Assembly: GCA_937998875.1 (NCBI GenBank)
Contig: CALLBO010000006.1
Location: forward strand, 28,098 to 92,097
From: an uncultured Granulosicoccaceae bacterium
Lineage (GTDB): Bacteria > Pseudomonadota > Gammaproteobacteria > Granulosicoccales > Granulosicoccaceae
Length of the DNA: 64,000 nt
Reading direction: 5' to 3'
Part shown: in pieces, positions 38,340 to 48,519 of the stretch
Numbering within the stretch: position 1 is the stretch's first letter
Layout of the letters: each line of letters begins with the position of its first letter
Notes under the pieces: generated by a model
Told to the model about the DNA's origin: nothing
The model's input: the letters and a program-made list of their open reading frames with translations, nothing else
The model's database searches: none
Program-made: the position numbers and the translations under genes

Positions 38340-40031
38340 ATGGCGGTAGCTGAACTCAAACCGGGTGTCTGGAAATCCGGCCGCGGAAAGGGCAGATCCA
38401 CCCCGAAAGGCAGGCAGCTCGATGATACTGCCCACACGCAGGTGCTGGAACTGCTGGCAGAGAGGCCCAGAAGTGCTGATCTGCTGATCGAGCACCTTCA
38501 TCTTATTCAGGACAAATTCGGTCATATTTCTGCAGCGCACTTGTATGCGCTTGCCCATGAGATGCGCTTGTCCCAGGCAGAGGTTCATGAAGTGGCGAGT
38601 TTCTATGCCCACTTTGATGTTGTCGGGGCAGATGAAGCGCCCCCGCCAGCCACCACCATTAGAGTGTGTGATTCTCTTGCCTGCGAACTTGCCGGGGCGC
38701 AGCAGTTGCTCAAGGCATTAAAAGACGGCACTGATCCTTCAGAGGTTCGCGTGTTGCGTGCGCCGTGTATGGGCCGTTGCGATACAGCGCCCACGCTTGA
38801 GATCGGCCATCGCCATATTGATCATGCCACTGTAGATCTGGTGACTGAGGCAATCGCAAAGAAAGACACGCACGCGGTGATGCCTGAGTTTGAAAACTTA
38901 AAAGCCTATCGTGATGCCGGTGGGTACAAAGAACTGGAAGCGCTGCGCAAAGGTAGTCACAGCGTTGATGAGCTGCAGGAAAAGATCAATGCTTCCGGTC
39001 TGCGTGGCCTGGGTGGTGCGGGATTTCCCTCCGGTAAAAAGTGGTCATTTGTGCGTGCTGAAAAAGGACCGCGTTACCTGGCAGTTAACGGCGATGAGGG
39101 TGAGCCCGGTACCTTTAAAGATCGTTACTATCTTGAACGTACGCCGCACTTGTTTTTAGAAGGCATGTTGATTGCCGCCTGGGCGGTAGAGGCCAGTCGT
39201 TGTTACATCTATATGCGTGATGAATATCCCGCGGTATTAAAAATATTGGCTGATGAAATTACAGCGCTGGAAGCAGCGGGAATCGTTGATGCGGGTTTTG
39301 TTGAATTAAGACGTGGTGCCGGCGCGTATATCTGTGGTGAAGAAAGTGCCATGATCGAATCGATTGAAGGCAAACGAGGCTTGCCTCGACACAGGCCGCC
39401 GTATGTTGCACAGGTCGGTGTATTTGGCAGGCCCACTCTGGTCCACAACATTGAAACTCTGCACTGGGTAGCTCGCATATGTCGTGAGGGGCCGGAGATT
39501 TTAAGCAGTGTTGAAAAGAATGGTCGAACCGGATTACGTTCATTTTCCATTTCCGGTCGGGTAAAGAACCCCGGTGTGCATCTGTTGCCGGCAGGATCAA
39601 CCATTGATGATTTAATTGAAGCGTCTGGCGGTATGCTCGACGGCCATTCATTCAAGGCGTATCAGCCGGGTGGGCCGTCTGCGGGTTTGCTGCCTGCAAC
39701 TATGAACGATACCCCGATGGACTTTGATACGTTGCAACCCCACGGTTCGTTTATTGGCTCAGCTGCCATTGTGGTTTTATCAGATAAAGACAGTGTCAAA
39801 GATGCAGCGTTGAATATGCTGCGTTTTTTTGAAGATGAAAGTTGTGGTCAGTGTACGCCGTGCAGAGTCGGGTGCGAGAAAGCTGTAAAACTGATGGAAA
39901 AAGATAAGTGGGACCAACCCCTGCTTGAAGATTTGTGCAACGTCATGGTTGATGCCTCTATCTGCGGTTTGGGACAGGCTGCACCTAACCCGATACTGTT
40001 AACCATGAAGCACTTTCCTAATGAAATATAG
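38340..40031 (+). CDS. NAD-dependent formate dehydrogenase beta subunit, NuoE-NuoF (FdsG-FdsB) fusion
   Basis: N-terminal thioredoxin-like [2Fe-2S] 'CDSLACELAG...APCMGRCDTAP'; C-terminal 'GLRGLGGAGFPSGKKWSFV', 'VNGDEGEPGTFKDRYYLE', 'GAGAYICGEESAMIESIEGKRG', 'ESCGQCTPCRVG'. Confidence 0.93.
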   Translation: MAVAELKPGVWKSGRGKGRSTPKGRQLDDTAHTQVLELLAERPRSADLLIEHLHLIQDKFGHISAAHLYALAHEMRLSQAEVHEVASFYAHFDVVGADEAPPPATTIRVCDSLACELAGAQQLLKALKDGTDPSEVRVLRAPCMGRCDTAPTLEIGHRHIDHATVDLVTEAIAKKDTHAVMPEFENLKAYRDAGGYKELEALRKGSHSVDELQEKINASGLRGLGGAGFPSGKKWSFVRAEKGPRYLAVNGDEGEPGTFKDRYYLERTPHLFLEGMLIAAWAVEASRCYIYMRDEYPAVLKILADEITALEAAGIVDAGFVELRRGAGAYICGEESAMIESIEGKRGLPRHRPPYVAQVGVFGRPTLVHNIETLHWVARICREGPEILSSVEKNGRTGLRSFSISGRVKNPGVHLLPAGSTIDDLIEASGGMLDGHSFKAYQPGGPSAGLLPATMNDTPMDFDTLQPHGSFIGSAAIVVLSDKDSVKDAALNMLRFFEDESCGQCTPCRVGCEKAVKLMEKDKWDQPLLEDLCNVMVDASICGLGQAAPNPILLTMKHFPNEI

Positions 40032-40072
40032 CCAAGCTAATTATAATCAGGCGAAATATAAAGGGTTCGGTC

Positions 40073-42847
40073 ATGAGTGATGCAATTAAGTTTACCCTTG
40101 ACGGGAATGAAGTCACCGCTGAACCGGGTGAGTCAATCTGGGAAGTGGCAAAAAGGCAGGGCACATTAATTCCGCATCTGTGTCATAAAGATGCTGAAGG
40201 TTATCGTTCCGATGGTAACTGTCGCGCCTGTATGGTTGAGATCGAAGGTGAACGCGTGCTTGCTGCATCCTGCATTCGTACACCGACCGAAGGCATGGTA
40301 GTGACATCGCAGAACGAACGCTCAATTAATGCCCGCAAAGTTGTTGTGGAAATGCTGCTTGCTGATCAGCCTGAACAAAAAACAGCGCACGATAAGTCTT
40401 CGCACTTCTGGAAAATGGCTGAAATGCAGAACATTTCTGAGAGCCGCTTTCCAAAAATAGAGATTGAAAGAGTCCCTCTGCTCGATGCGTCGCATCTGGC
40501 CATGAGTGTCAATCTAGACGCCTGCATTCACTGCAATCTTTGCGTTCGTGCTTGCCGTGAGGTGCAGGTGAATGATGTTATCGGGATGTCCGGTCGCGGC
40601 CATGATGCCAAAATTACTTTTGATTTCGATGATCCGATGGGTGCATCCACCTGTGTTGCGTGTGGTGAATGTGTACAAGCCTGCCCTACCGGTGCATTAA
40701 TGCCTGCCAACACACTTGATGAAAAAGGCGTGGGCGATAGTCAGGATTTTGATCGTGAAGTGAAAAGCGTCTGCCCTTATTGTGGAGTTGGATGTCAGCT
40801 GTCTTTTAAGGTTAAAGATGAAAAGATTGCCTGGGTGGATGGCATAGAAGGCCCCTCCAATGAAAACCGCTTGTGTGTGAAAGGTCGATTTGGCTTTGAT
40901 TACATAGAACACCCGCATCGTTTAACCAAACCGCTGATCCGTCGTGAAGACGCGCCGCCCAAAGGACTGAATGTTGATCCTGCTGATCCTTCTGAATTTT
41001 TTAGAGAAGCGAGCTGGGAAGAAGCACTTGAAGTTGCAGCCAGCGGGCTCACCGAGCTTCGAAATGATACCGGTAAGCGCGTTGCGGGTTTTGGCTCTGC
41101 CAAGTGCTCGAATGAAGAAGCGTATTTATTCCAGAAGTTTATCCGTCAGGGTTTTCAGCATAATAACGTAGACCACTGCACTCGCCTTTGCCACGCCTCT
41201 TCAGTGGCTGCACTGCTTGAGAATGTCGGTAGTGGAGCAGTAACAGCAACTTTCAATGAAATTGAAAATGCTGATGTGGCGATTGTTATTGGTGCCAACC
41301 CGACTGAAAATCATCCGGTCGCTGCAACTTACTTTAAACAGTTTTCAAAACGCGGTGGCAAGTTAATAGTGATGGATCCGCGTGGTCAGGGGCTTAAGCG
41401 TCATGCAACGCACATGTTGCAGTTTCGCCCCGGTACTGATGTCGCGATGCTCAATGCAATCATGAATGTGATCGTTGAAGAGCGTTTGTACGACGAACAG
41501 TACATACAGGGTTTTACTGAAAACTGGGATGAGATGAAGTCTCACCTGAAAGACTTCCCGCCGGAGAAAATGGCCGACCTTTGCGGCATAGATGCAGAAA
41601 CACTGCGTGAAGTTGCCAGAACTTTTGCCGGTGCGCAGGCCGGTATGATTTTCTGGGGCATGGGGATATCGCAGCATATTCACGGTACAGATAACTCGAG
41701 GTGTTTAATTTCACTTGCGCTCATGTGCGGACAGGTAGGGCGTCCCGGTTCCGGCTTACATCCGCTGCGTGGACAGAACAATGTACAGGGTGCATCCGAT
41801 GCCGGACTCATACCGATGTTTTTACCCGATTATCAATCAGTTTCTGATGAAGGTGTGCGTTCTGCATTTCATGATATCTGGGGAAGTGAAGTTATCGACA
41901 GTGAGCGTGGTCTGACGGTAGTAGAAATTATGGATGCCGTGCACGATGGCGACATTCGCGGTATGTATGTGCTGGGTGAAAACCCGGCGATGTCAGATCC
42001 TGATGTTGAACATGCACGCGATGCACTGGCCAAGCTCGAACATCTGGTCGTGCAGGATATTTTTCTGACTGAAACTGCAAACTATGCAGATGTAATTCTT
42101 CCGGCTTCTGCATGGCCTGAAAAGACTGGTACGGTGACCAATACCAACCGGCAGGTTCAGATGGGCCGGCCGGCCTTGTCACCACCGGGTGATGCTAAAG
42201 AAGACTGGTGGATATTGGTTGAACTCGCCAAGCGTATTGGTCTTGACTGGGCCTATACCCATCCAAAAGAAGTTTTTGCAGAGATGAAGATGTCCATGCA
42301 GTCTCTGGATAACATTACCTGGGAGCGGTTGGAGAAGAGCGCTGTCACTTATCCATCTTTGTCTGAAGATGATCCGGGGCAGCCAATTGTATTTGGTGAT
42401 GGTTTCCCGAGAGAGGACGGTCGGGCGCGTTTTACACCTGCCAAGATAACAGCTCCAGCGGAGATACCGGATGATGAGTATCCGATGATACTGACAACCG
42501 GTCGTCAGCTTGAGCATTGGCACACTGGTTCAATGACTCGTCGGGCAGCAGTACTTGACTGGGCCGAGCCTGAAGCCAATGCCTCCATGCATCCAAAAAC
42601 CCTGCGAAAGATGGGTGTAACCCCGGGTGAGTTGATTACCGTTGAGACGCGACGTGGTTCCATTAGTATCATGGCGCGCGCGGATCGGGCGGTATCAGAA
42701 GATATGATCTTCGTTCCTTTTGCTTATGTAGAAGCAGCGGCAAATGTATTAACTAATCCGAGCCTTGATCCATTTGGCAAGATACCGGAGTTTAAGTTTT
42801 CTGCGTGCCGCGTAAACAAGGCACAGACGATGGAGCAGGCGAGTTAG
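40073..42847 (+). CDS. NAD-dependent formate dehydrogenase alpha (catalytic, Mo/W-bisPGD) subunit, Cys-type
   Basis: N-terminal [2Fe-2S] domain, 'CIHCNLCVRACREVQ', 'CVACGECVQACPTGAL', 'VCPYCGVGCQL', active-site region 'VDHCTRLCHASSVAALL'. Confidence 0.93.
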   Translation: MSDAIKFTLDGNEVTAEPGESIWEVAKRQGTLIPHLCHKDAEGYRSDGNCRACMVEIEGERVLAASCIRTPTEGMVVTSQNERSINARKVVVEMLLADQPEQKTAHDKSSHFWKMAEMQNISESRFPKIEIERVPLLDASHLAMSVNLDACIHCNLCVRACREVQVNDVIGMSGRGHDAKITFDFDDPMGASTCVACGECVQACPTGALMPANTLDEKGVGDSQDFDREVKSVCPYCGVGCQLSFKVKDEKIAWVDGIEGPSNENRLCVKGRFGFDYIEHPHRLTKPLIRREDAPPKGLNVDPADPSEFFREASWEEALEVAASGLTELRNDTGKRVAGFGSAKCSNEEAYLFQKFIRQGFQHNNVDHCTRLCHASSVAALLENVGSGAVTATFNEIENADVAIVIGANPTENHPVAATYFKQFSKRGGKLIVMDPRGQGLKRHATHMLQFRPGTDVAMLNAIMNVIVEERLYDEQYIQGFTENWDEMKSHLKDFPPEKMADLCGIDAETLREVARTFAGAQAGMIFWGMGISQHIHGTDNSRCLISLALMCGQVGRPGSGLHPLRGQNNVQGASDAGLIPMFLPDYQSVSDEGVRSAFHDIWGSEVIDSERGLTVVEIMDAVHDGDIRGMYVLGENPAMSDPDVEHARDALAKLEHLVVQDIFLTETANYADVILPASAWPEKTGTVTNTNRQVQMGRPALSPPGDAKEDWWILVELAKRIGLDWAYTHPKEVFAEMKMSMQSLDNITWERLEKSAVTYPSLSEDDPGQPIVFGDGFPREDGRARFTPAKITAPAEIPDDEYPMILTTGRQLEHWHTGSMTRRAAVLDWAEPEANASMHPKTLRKMGVTPGELITVETRRGSISIMARADRAVSEDMIFVPFAYVEAAANVLTNPSLDPFGKIPEFKFSACRVNKAQTMEQAS

Positions 42848-42931
42848 CTTGCTTGTTATACATAAAACAAGTTAGCCCCATACGTTGGCTAGCAATGATA
42901 AATCACCACACACGAGACACAGGAAAATCCA

Positions 42932-44608
42932 ATGGCAGTTAAGACCGACATAGAAATAGCACGTGAAGCCAACAAAAAACCGATACTGGAAATTGGCGAT
43001 AAGCTGGGGATCCCTTCCGAGTCGTTGGTGCCCTACGGACACGATAAGGCGAAGGTCTCAGCTGAGTTTATCAAGGCGCAGCAATCTAAAAAAGACGGCA
43101 AGCTGATTCTGGTGACTGCTATCAACCCGACTCCTGCGGGTGAAGGTAAGACCACAACAACCGTAGGTCTTGGTGATGGCCTTAATGCGATTGGTAAGAA
43201 AGCGATGATTTGTATTCGTGAGGCATCGCTCGGTCCGTGTTTCGGGATGAAAGGTGGTGCTGCCGGCGGGGGTTATGCTCAGATTGTACCGATGGAAGAA
43301 ATGAATCTGCATTTCACCGGTGATTTTCACGCGATTACGTCCGCACACAATTTGTTGTCTGCAATGATTGACAATCATATCTATTGGGGCAACTCTCTGG
43401 AGATTGATTCACGCAGGGTAGTCTGGCGCCGTGTGCTGGATATGAATGATCGGGCACTGCGACAGATTACCACCAGTCTTGGAGGTGCAACCAACGGATT
43501 CCCTCGTGAAGCAGGCTTTGATATTACAGTTGCCTCGGAAGTGATGGCGATTCTGTGTCTTGCCAATGATCTTGATGATCTGGAGAAGAGACTCGGTGAC
43601 ATTATTGTTGCCTATCGTCGTGATAAATCACCCATCTATTGTCGTGATATCAAAGCCGACGGTGCTATGACTGTGCTGCTCAAAGATGCACTTCAGCCGA
43701 ACCTGGTGCAGACGCTTGAAAATAATCCGGCGTTTGTTCATGGTGGTCCGTTTGCGAATATCGCCCACGGTTGTAACACGGTTATCGCTACCAAGACCGC
43801 ATTGAAGCTGGCTGACTATGTGGTTACAGAGGCGGGCTTTGGTTCTGATCTCGGCGCCGAGAAGTTCCTTGATATTAAGTGCCGAAAAGCAGGCATTGCC
43901 CCTTCTGCAGTCGTGTTGGTCGCGACTATTCGGGCGATGAAGATGAATGGTGGTGTTGCCAAAGAAGATCTGAATGAAGAGAACGTCACGGCGGTGGAAG
44001 AAGGTTGTGCCAACCTTGGTCGTCATATAGAAAATCTGAACCGGTTTGGTGTGCCTGTTGTGGTTGCGATCAATCATTTCACGCTTGATACTGATGCCGA
44101 GATTGCCGCTTGTCAGAAGTATGTGGAATCACAAGGTGCGGAAGCCATCGTTTGTAAGCACTGGGCCAATGGCTCTGATGGCACGAAAGATCTTGCTAAC
44201 AAAGTGGTTAGTATTATCGATGAAGGCAAGGCTGACTTTAAGACACTTTACCCGGATGAAATGCCGCTGCTTGAGAAGATTGAAACCATTGCCAAGAAGA
44301 TCTACCGTGCAGATGAGGTGATTGCGGACACTACCGTCATAGATCAATTGAAAGCCTGGGAAGACGCAGGCTACGGCAACTTGCCGGTGTGTATTGCTAA
44401 AACACAGTACTCGTTCAGTACGGATCCGAATTTGCGCGGTGCGCCAACAGGCCACTCCATTCCGATTCGCGAAGTGCGATTGTCAGCGGGTGCCGGATTT
44501 ATTGTTGCTGTTTGTGGTGCGATTATGACTATGCCGGGGCTACCACGTGCACCTGCGGCTGAAGTGATTAAGTTGAATGATGCGGGTGAGATTGAGGGAT
44601 TGTTTTAG
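42932..44608 (+). CDS. fhs: Formate-tetrahydrofolate ligase
   Basis: '[26 protein letters not shown]', '[39 protein letters not shown]', '[17 protein letters not shown]'. Confidence 0.97.
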   Translation: MAVKTDIEIAREANKKPILEIGDKLGIPSESLVPYGHDKAKVSAEFIKAQQSKKDGKLILVTAINPTPAGEGKTTTTVGLGDGLNAIGKKAMICIREASLGPCFGMKGGAAGGGYAQIVPMEEMNLHFTGDFHAITSAHNLLSAMIDNHIYWGNSLEIDSRRVVWRRVLDMNDRALRQITTSLGGATNGFPREAGFDITVASEVMAILCLANDLDDLEKRLGDIIVAYRRDKSPIYCRDIKADGAMTVLLKDALQPNLVQTLENNPAFVHGGPFANIAHGCNTVIATKTALKLADYVVTEAGFGSDLGAEKFLDIKCRKAGIAPSAVVLVATIRAMKMNGGVAKEDLNEENVTAVEEGCANLGRHIENLNRFGVPVVVAINHFTLDTDAEIAACQKYVESQGAEAIVCKHWANGSDGTKDLANKVVSIIDEGKADFKTLYPDEMPLLEKIETIAKKIYRADEVIADTTVIDQLKAWEDAGYGNLPVCIAKTQYSFSTDPNLRGAPTGHSIPIREVRLSAGAGFIVAVCGAIMTMPGLPRAPAAEVIKLNDAGEIEGLF

Positions 44609-44649
44609 GCTTTTGAGTGCATGCAGCGCTCACCTGGCGCTTAACGCCA

Positions 44650-44671
44650 ACCCTCCCACATGCGGGAGGGT
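44650..44671. terminator. GC-rich hairpin after fhs
   Basis: ACCCTCCC-ACATGC-GGGAGGGT, perfect 8-bp stem; no U tract. Confidence 0.4.
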
Positions 44672-44765
44672 AAACTGGATCACTCTCTGAATTTCCAGCG
44701 AACACCTGAGAGAGACCTTCCACACTTATTCCTAAAACCCGAACTATCATGGATAAATCTGATTA

Positions 44766-46358
44766 ATGTGGTTTGGAGAACTCCCGGTATCTGAGTGCGT
44801 CGGATGCACGCTTGCGCATAGCCAGACAATTGGTAAGGAGCGGGTCTCAAAGGGGACGCTGCTCGATGCACCACTCCTCGAAAAATTCCATAGTGATGGC
44901 TATGAAACTTTAACGGTCGCCCGGCTTGATGCTGACGATATTGAAGAAAATAGCGCGGCTGAAAAACTTGCGCTCGCTTTCCTCGGTAGCGGTGTTCATG
45001 TAGAGAGAGCACATACCGGTCGGGTAAATATCTACGCATCCAATGACGGACTACTTGGCTACGATACCGCCTCAGTGATTGCCACCAACAGTGTGAGTTC
45101 TGATATCACTATTGCAGTGGTGGCACCGGATCAATGGGTGTTGGCTGGTCGTATGATCGCGTCGGCAAAAATTATTCCATATGCTGTGCCGTCTGTTGAT
45201 TTGGCGAGAGCAATTAGTGTGGCAACCGCGCTAAATGTGCAATCCCCGGTGCCTAAAACTGCGGCGTTAATACAAACAGTACTCCCATCTGTTAAGGGTA
45301 AAGTGCTCGATAAAACAGAGAAAGTCACCCGACAGCGGCTGGAAATAAGAAACTCGAGCCTGATATCGACGATACGGTGTGAACATAAAATTGCTGATCT
45401 GGGCCAGGCATTGGCAAAGATCTGTGAGAGCGAACCGGATGTTATTTTAATCGTTGGCGCGTCGGCCATCAGTGATCAGTCCGATGTGATTCCAGCTGCA
45501 GTTGAACAGCAGGGCGGGCAGGTTAAGCGTGTTGGCCTGCCGGTAGATCCAGGGAACCTTTTAATGTTGGCAGAACTTAACGGCGTGCCACTACTTGGGT
45601 TGCCCGGGTGTGCAAGATCAATAAAGCATAATGGTTTTGATCTATTGCTCGATAGAATCGTTTGCGATGTAGAAATCACGAATGAATGGCTCAATGGTCT
45701 CTGTATTGGAGGCTTGCTCAGTGAGGCGCATGACCGGCCACAGCCGCGTGTTACTGCTAAAAGTGGTACGTCAACCCGCGTTGCTGCAATGGTGCTTGCC
45801 GCAGGGTCTTCACGACGGACGGGAACCGAAAATAAGCTATTGCATATTTACAACAATAAACCAATGATTTGTTCGGTAGTTGAATCAGCACAGGCAAGTA
45901 ATGTGGCTGAGTGTCTTGTTGTGACGGGTCATGAATCTGATCAGGTAATGAAAGCCATTGAAAGCTACGACGTACAGGTTTGTCACTGCCCGCGGCATGC
46001 CGAAGGCATGGCTCACTCGATCGCTGCCGGTCTGTCACGATTACAGAGTTTTGATGCAGTGATCGTTTGTCTGGCTGATATGCCGCATATCGGTGCGGAA
46101 ACTATTAACAAAATTATCTCGTCGCATAAAAACATTGCTGACAAAATAGTAGTTCCGGTACATGGTGGTGTAAGGGGTAATCCGGTAATGATCGGGTGTA
46201 CGTTTTATGATTCTCTGTTGCGCCATGAGGGTGACAGCGGCGCGCGTTTTTTAATTAAACAGTATCCGGAAAAAGTGGTTGAGATTGAACTTGGTGATGA
46301 GTCAGTTCTGAAAGACTACGATACACCGCAAGCACTTCAACAGCTCACTGCGAAGTAA
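44766..46358 (+). CDS. Molybdopterin-binding (MoeA/MogA-like) + MobA/MocA-like NTP-transferase fusion protein
   Basis: N-terminal 'RVNIYASNDGLLGYDTASV...VAPDQWVLAGRMIASAKIIPYAV', middle 'VILIVGASAISDQSDVIPAAVEQQGG', C-terminal 'VAAMVLAAGSSRRTGTENKLLHIYNNKPMI...VCLADMPHI'. Confidence 0.85.
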   Translation: MWFGELPVSECVGCTLAHSQTIGKERVSKGTLLDAPLLEKFHSDGYETLTVARLDADDIEENSAAEKLALAFLGSGVHVERAHTGRVNIYASNDGLLGYDTASVIATNSVSSDITIAVVAPDQWVLAGRMIASAKIIPYAVPSVDLARAISVATALNVQSPVPKTAALIQTVLPSVKGKVLDKTEKVTRQRLEIRNSSLISTIRCEHKIADLGQALAKICESEPDVILIVGASAISDQSDVIPAAVEQQGGQVKRVGLPVDPGNLLMLAELNGVPLLGLPGCARSIKHNGFDLLLDRIVCDVEITNEWLNGLCIGGLLSEAHDRPQPRVTAKSGTSTRVAAMVLAAGSSRRTGTENKLLHIYNNKPMICSVVESAQASNVAECLVVTGHESDQVMKAIESYDVQVCHCPRHAEGMAHSIAAGLSRLQSFDAVIVCLADMPHIGAETINKIISSHKNIADKIVVPVHGGVRGNPVMIGCTFYDSLLRHEGDSGARFLIKQYPEKVVEIELGDESVLKDYDTPQALQQLTAK

Positions 46359-46366
46359 ATCGCGCG

Positions 46367-47131
46367 ATGTCCGGGATGCTATTCGGCCGAATTCTGATAG
46401 TACTTGGTCTGCTGATGACACCATTTGCATTGCGAGCAGATACATTCAGAATTGCCGCATCATCGTCGCTTCAGTTTGCTTTGAATGAAGTGATAGCCTC
46501 TTATGTAGAGCAATCGGGAAAACAGGCACCGCAGATTGTCTATGGCTCTTCTGGCAATCTGTATCGCCAGATTGTGCAAGGTGCGCCGTTTGAATTGTTT
46601 TTTTCGGCGCGCGGTGAATTGCCGCGCTTGTTATTCGAACGAGGCGTAAGCATTGATGCGGGTGACTTGTTCGGCAGCGGAAGATTGGCTTTTATATCTG
46701 CAAAGCCAATTAACGTTGACCTGGGGCTGGCTGAAACTATTCGTTCACAAGTAGTGGCCGGGAATCAGAAACTTGCTATTGCCAATCCGGCCCATGCCCC
46801 TTATGGACGGGCGGCCAAAGAAGTATTGCAGTCGCTTGGCGTATGGCAGGAAGTTCAGCAGAATCTAGTCAATGCCGAGCAGGTATCTCAAGCAACCCGT
46901 TTTGTTGCCAGTGGTGCGTCATCGTTCGGATTGGTATCGCTGTCATTGGCGTTGTCACCGCCAATAGCTGAGATTACCCACTACGAACTGGTAGATGAGG
47001 GGTTGCATGATTCTGTATCGCACAAAATGGTGCGATTAAATGCCGCATCCGCTGACGCTGTGCACTTTTATCGGTACGTGAAGGGTGAAGGGAAAGCTAT
47101 TGAGATATTCAGTCGCTACGGACTGCGTTAA
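46367..47131 (+). CDS. modA: Molybdate (or tungstate) ABC transporter substrate-binding protein
   Basis: Signal peptide; 'TFRIAASSSLQFALNEVIASYVEQSGKQAPQIVYGSSGNLYRQIVQGAPFELFFSA'. Confidence 0.9.
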   Translation: MSGMLFGRILIVLGLLMTPFALRADTFRIAASSSLQFALNEVIASYVEQSGKQAPQIVYGSSGNLYRQIVQGAPFELFFSARGELPRLLFERGVSIDAGDLFGSGRLAFISAKPINVDLGLAETIRSQVVAGNQKLAIANPAHAPYGRAAKEVLQSLGVWQEVQQNLVNAEQVSQATRFVASGASSFGLVSLSLALSPPIAEITHYELVDEGLHDSVSHKMVRLNAASADAVHFYRYVKGEGKAIEIFSRYGLR

Positions 47132-47215
47132 TCAAATATGGCCCTGCTTGTTGTCATTGTAGTCTTCCTGCGAGACAATTGTGACAACTTACCTGACTAC
47201 TGTTGGCAGAGATTT

Positions 47216-48511
47216 ATGACAGACTTTTTTAATAACCTGCAACCACTACGCTACGACCCTGAAAGTACTGATCTATGCTTTCGTCACTACAACCCTGATG
47301 AAATATTAATGGGTAAGCGTATGGAAGATCATCTGCGGTTTGCAGCTGCATACTGGCATTCTTTTGCATGGCCCGGTGGTGATCCGTTTGGCGGGCAAAC
47401 CTTTGATCGACCGTGGTTTGGCGAAACAATGGAGCTGGCCCGTCTAAAAGCCGATGTTGCGTTTGAGATGTTCGAGATCTTAAATGTGCCGTACTTTTGC
47501 TGGCACGACGCAGACATACGGCCGGAAGGTAGTACGTTTGCCGAGAGTCGTCGCAATTTTGAAGAGATGATTGATTACCTGCAAAGCAAAATGGAGTCTG
47601 GTAAGACCCGCCTGCTTTGGGGCACGGCCAATATGTTCAGTCACAGGCGGTTTATGTCCGGTGCTGCAACAAACCCTGACCCGGATATCTTTGCCTGGAG
47701 TGCGGCAACGGTAAAGCTCTGCCTTGATGCAACGCATAAACTTGGCGGGCAAAATTACGTGTTGTGGGGTGGCCGTGAAGGTTATGAGACCTTATTGAAT
47801 ACCGATCTAAAACGCGAGCGGCAGCAGGCAGGTCGCTTTCTACAAATGGTTGTTGAATATAAACACAAGATTGGTTTTGAGGGGGCGATTCTGGTGGAGC
47901 CCAAACCACAGGAACCCTCCAAACATCAGTATGATTATGATGTTGCAACTGTCTATGGCTTTTTAAAGGAGTTTGGTCTGGAAGGTGAAGTAGGGATGAA
48001 TATAGAGCAGGGCCACGCGATTCTTGCCGGTCACTCTTTTGAGCATGAGTTAGCACTGGCTTCATCTCTTGGCATACTGGGTTCCATTGATATGAATCGA
48101 AATGATTATCAATCGGGTTGGGATACCGATCAGTTCCCCAATAACGTACCCGAGGTTGCACTTGCCTATTATGAAGTCCTAAAAGCAGGTGGTTTTACAA
48201 CGGGTGGTACAAACTTCGATGCCAAGCTTCGTCGCCAATCGCTTGATCCGGTCGATTTAATTGCCGGTCATGCAGGCGCGATGGATATCTGTGCACGCGG
48301 GTTGAAAGCCGCCGCCGCCATGCTTGAAGACGGCGCAATTGAGTCGATGCGTGAAGAGAGATATGCCGGATGGAACTCACCTGCAGCAACTAAGATGCTC
48401 GATGGTGATCTTGCGAGTGCGGCAGCGCGGGTTGAAGATGAAGCACTGGATCCGCAGCCACGCTCCGGTCGACAGGAGATACTGGAAAATATTGTTAACC
48501 GGTTTGTGTAG
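47216..48511 (+). CDS. xylA: Xylose isomerase-family protein
   Basis: '[29 protein letters not shown]', '[22 protein letters not shown]', '[15 protein letters not shown]', 'WDTDQFP'. Start refined to ATG 47216; the track start is 47138. Confidence 0.92.
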   Translation: MTDFFNNLQPLRYDPESTDLCFRHYNPDEILMGKRMEDHLRFAAAYWHSFAWPGGDPFGGQTFDRPWFGETMELARLKADVAFEMFEILNVPYFCWHDADIRPEGSTFAESRRNFEEMIDYLQSKMESGKTRLLWGTANMFSHRRFMSGAATNPDPDIFAWSAATVKLCLDATHKLGGQNYVLWGGREGYETLLNTDLKRERQQAGRFLQMVVEYKHKIGFEGAILVEPKPQEPSKHQYDYDVATVYGFLKEFGLEGEVGMNIEQGHAILAGHSFEHELALASSLGILGSIDMNRNDYQSGWDTDQFPNNVPEVALAYYEVLKAGGFTTGGTNFDAKLRRQSLDPVDLIAGHAGAMDICARGLKAAAAMLEDGAIESMREERYAGWNSPAATKMLDGDLASAAARVEDEALDPQPRSGRQEILENIVNRFV

Positions 48512-48519
48512 GGTTAGCG

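Noticed and set aside
44650-44671. Possible Moco riboswitch before the molybdopterin gene
   Set aside because: Only a simple 8-bp hairpin is visible; I could not recognise the multi-stem Moco RNA architecture.
47652-48161. 169-aa ORF antisense to xylA
   Set aside because: Fully inside a well-supported coding gene; low-complexity His/Gln/Pro-rich shadow translation.
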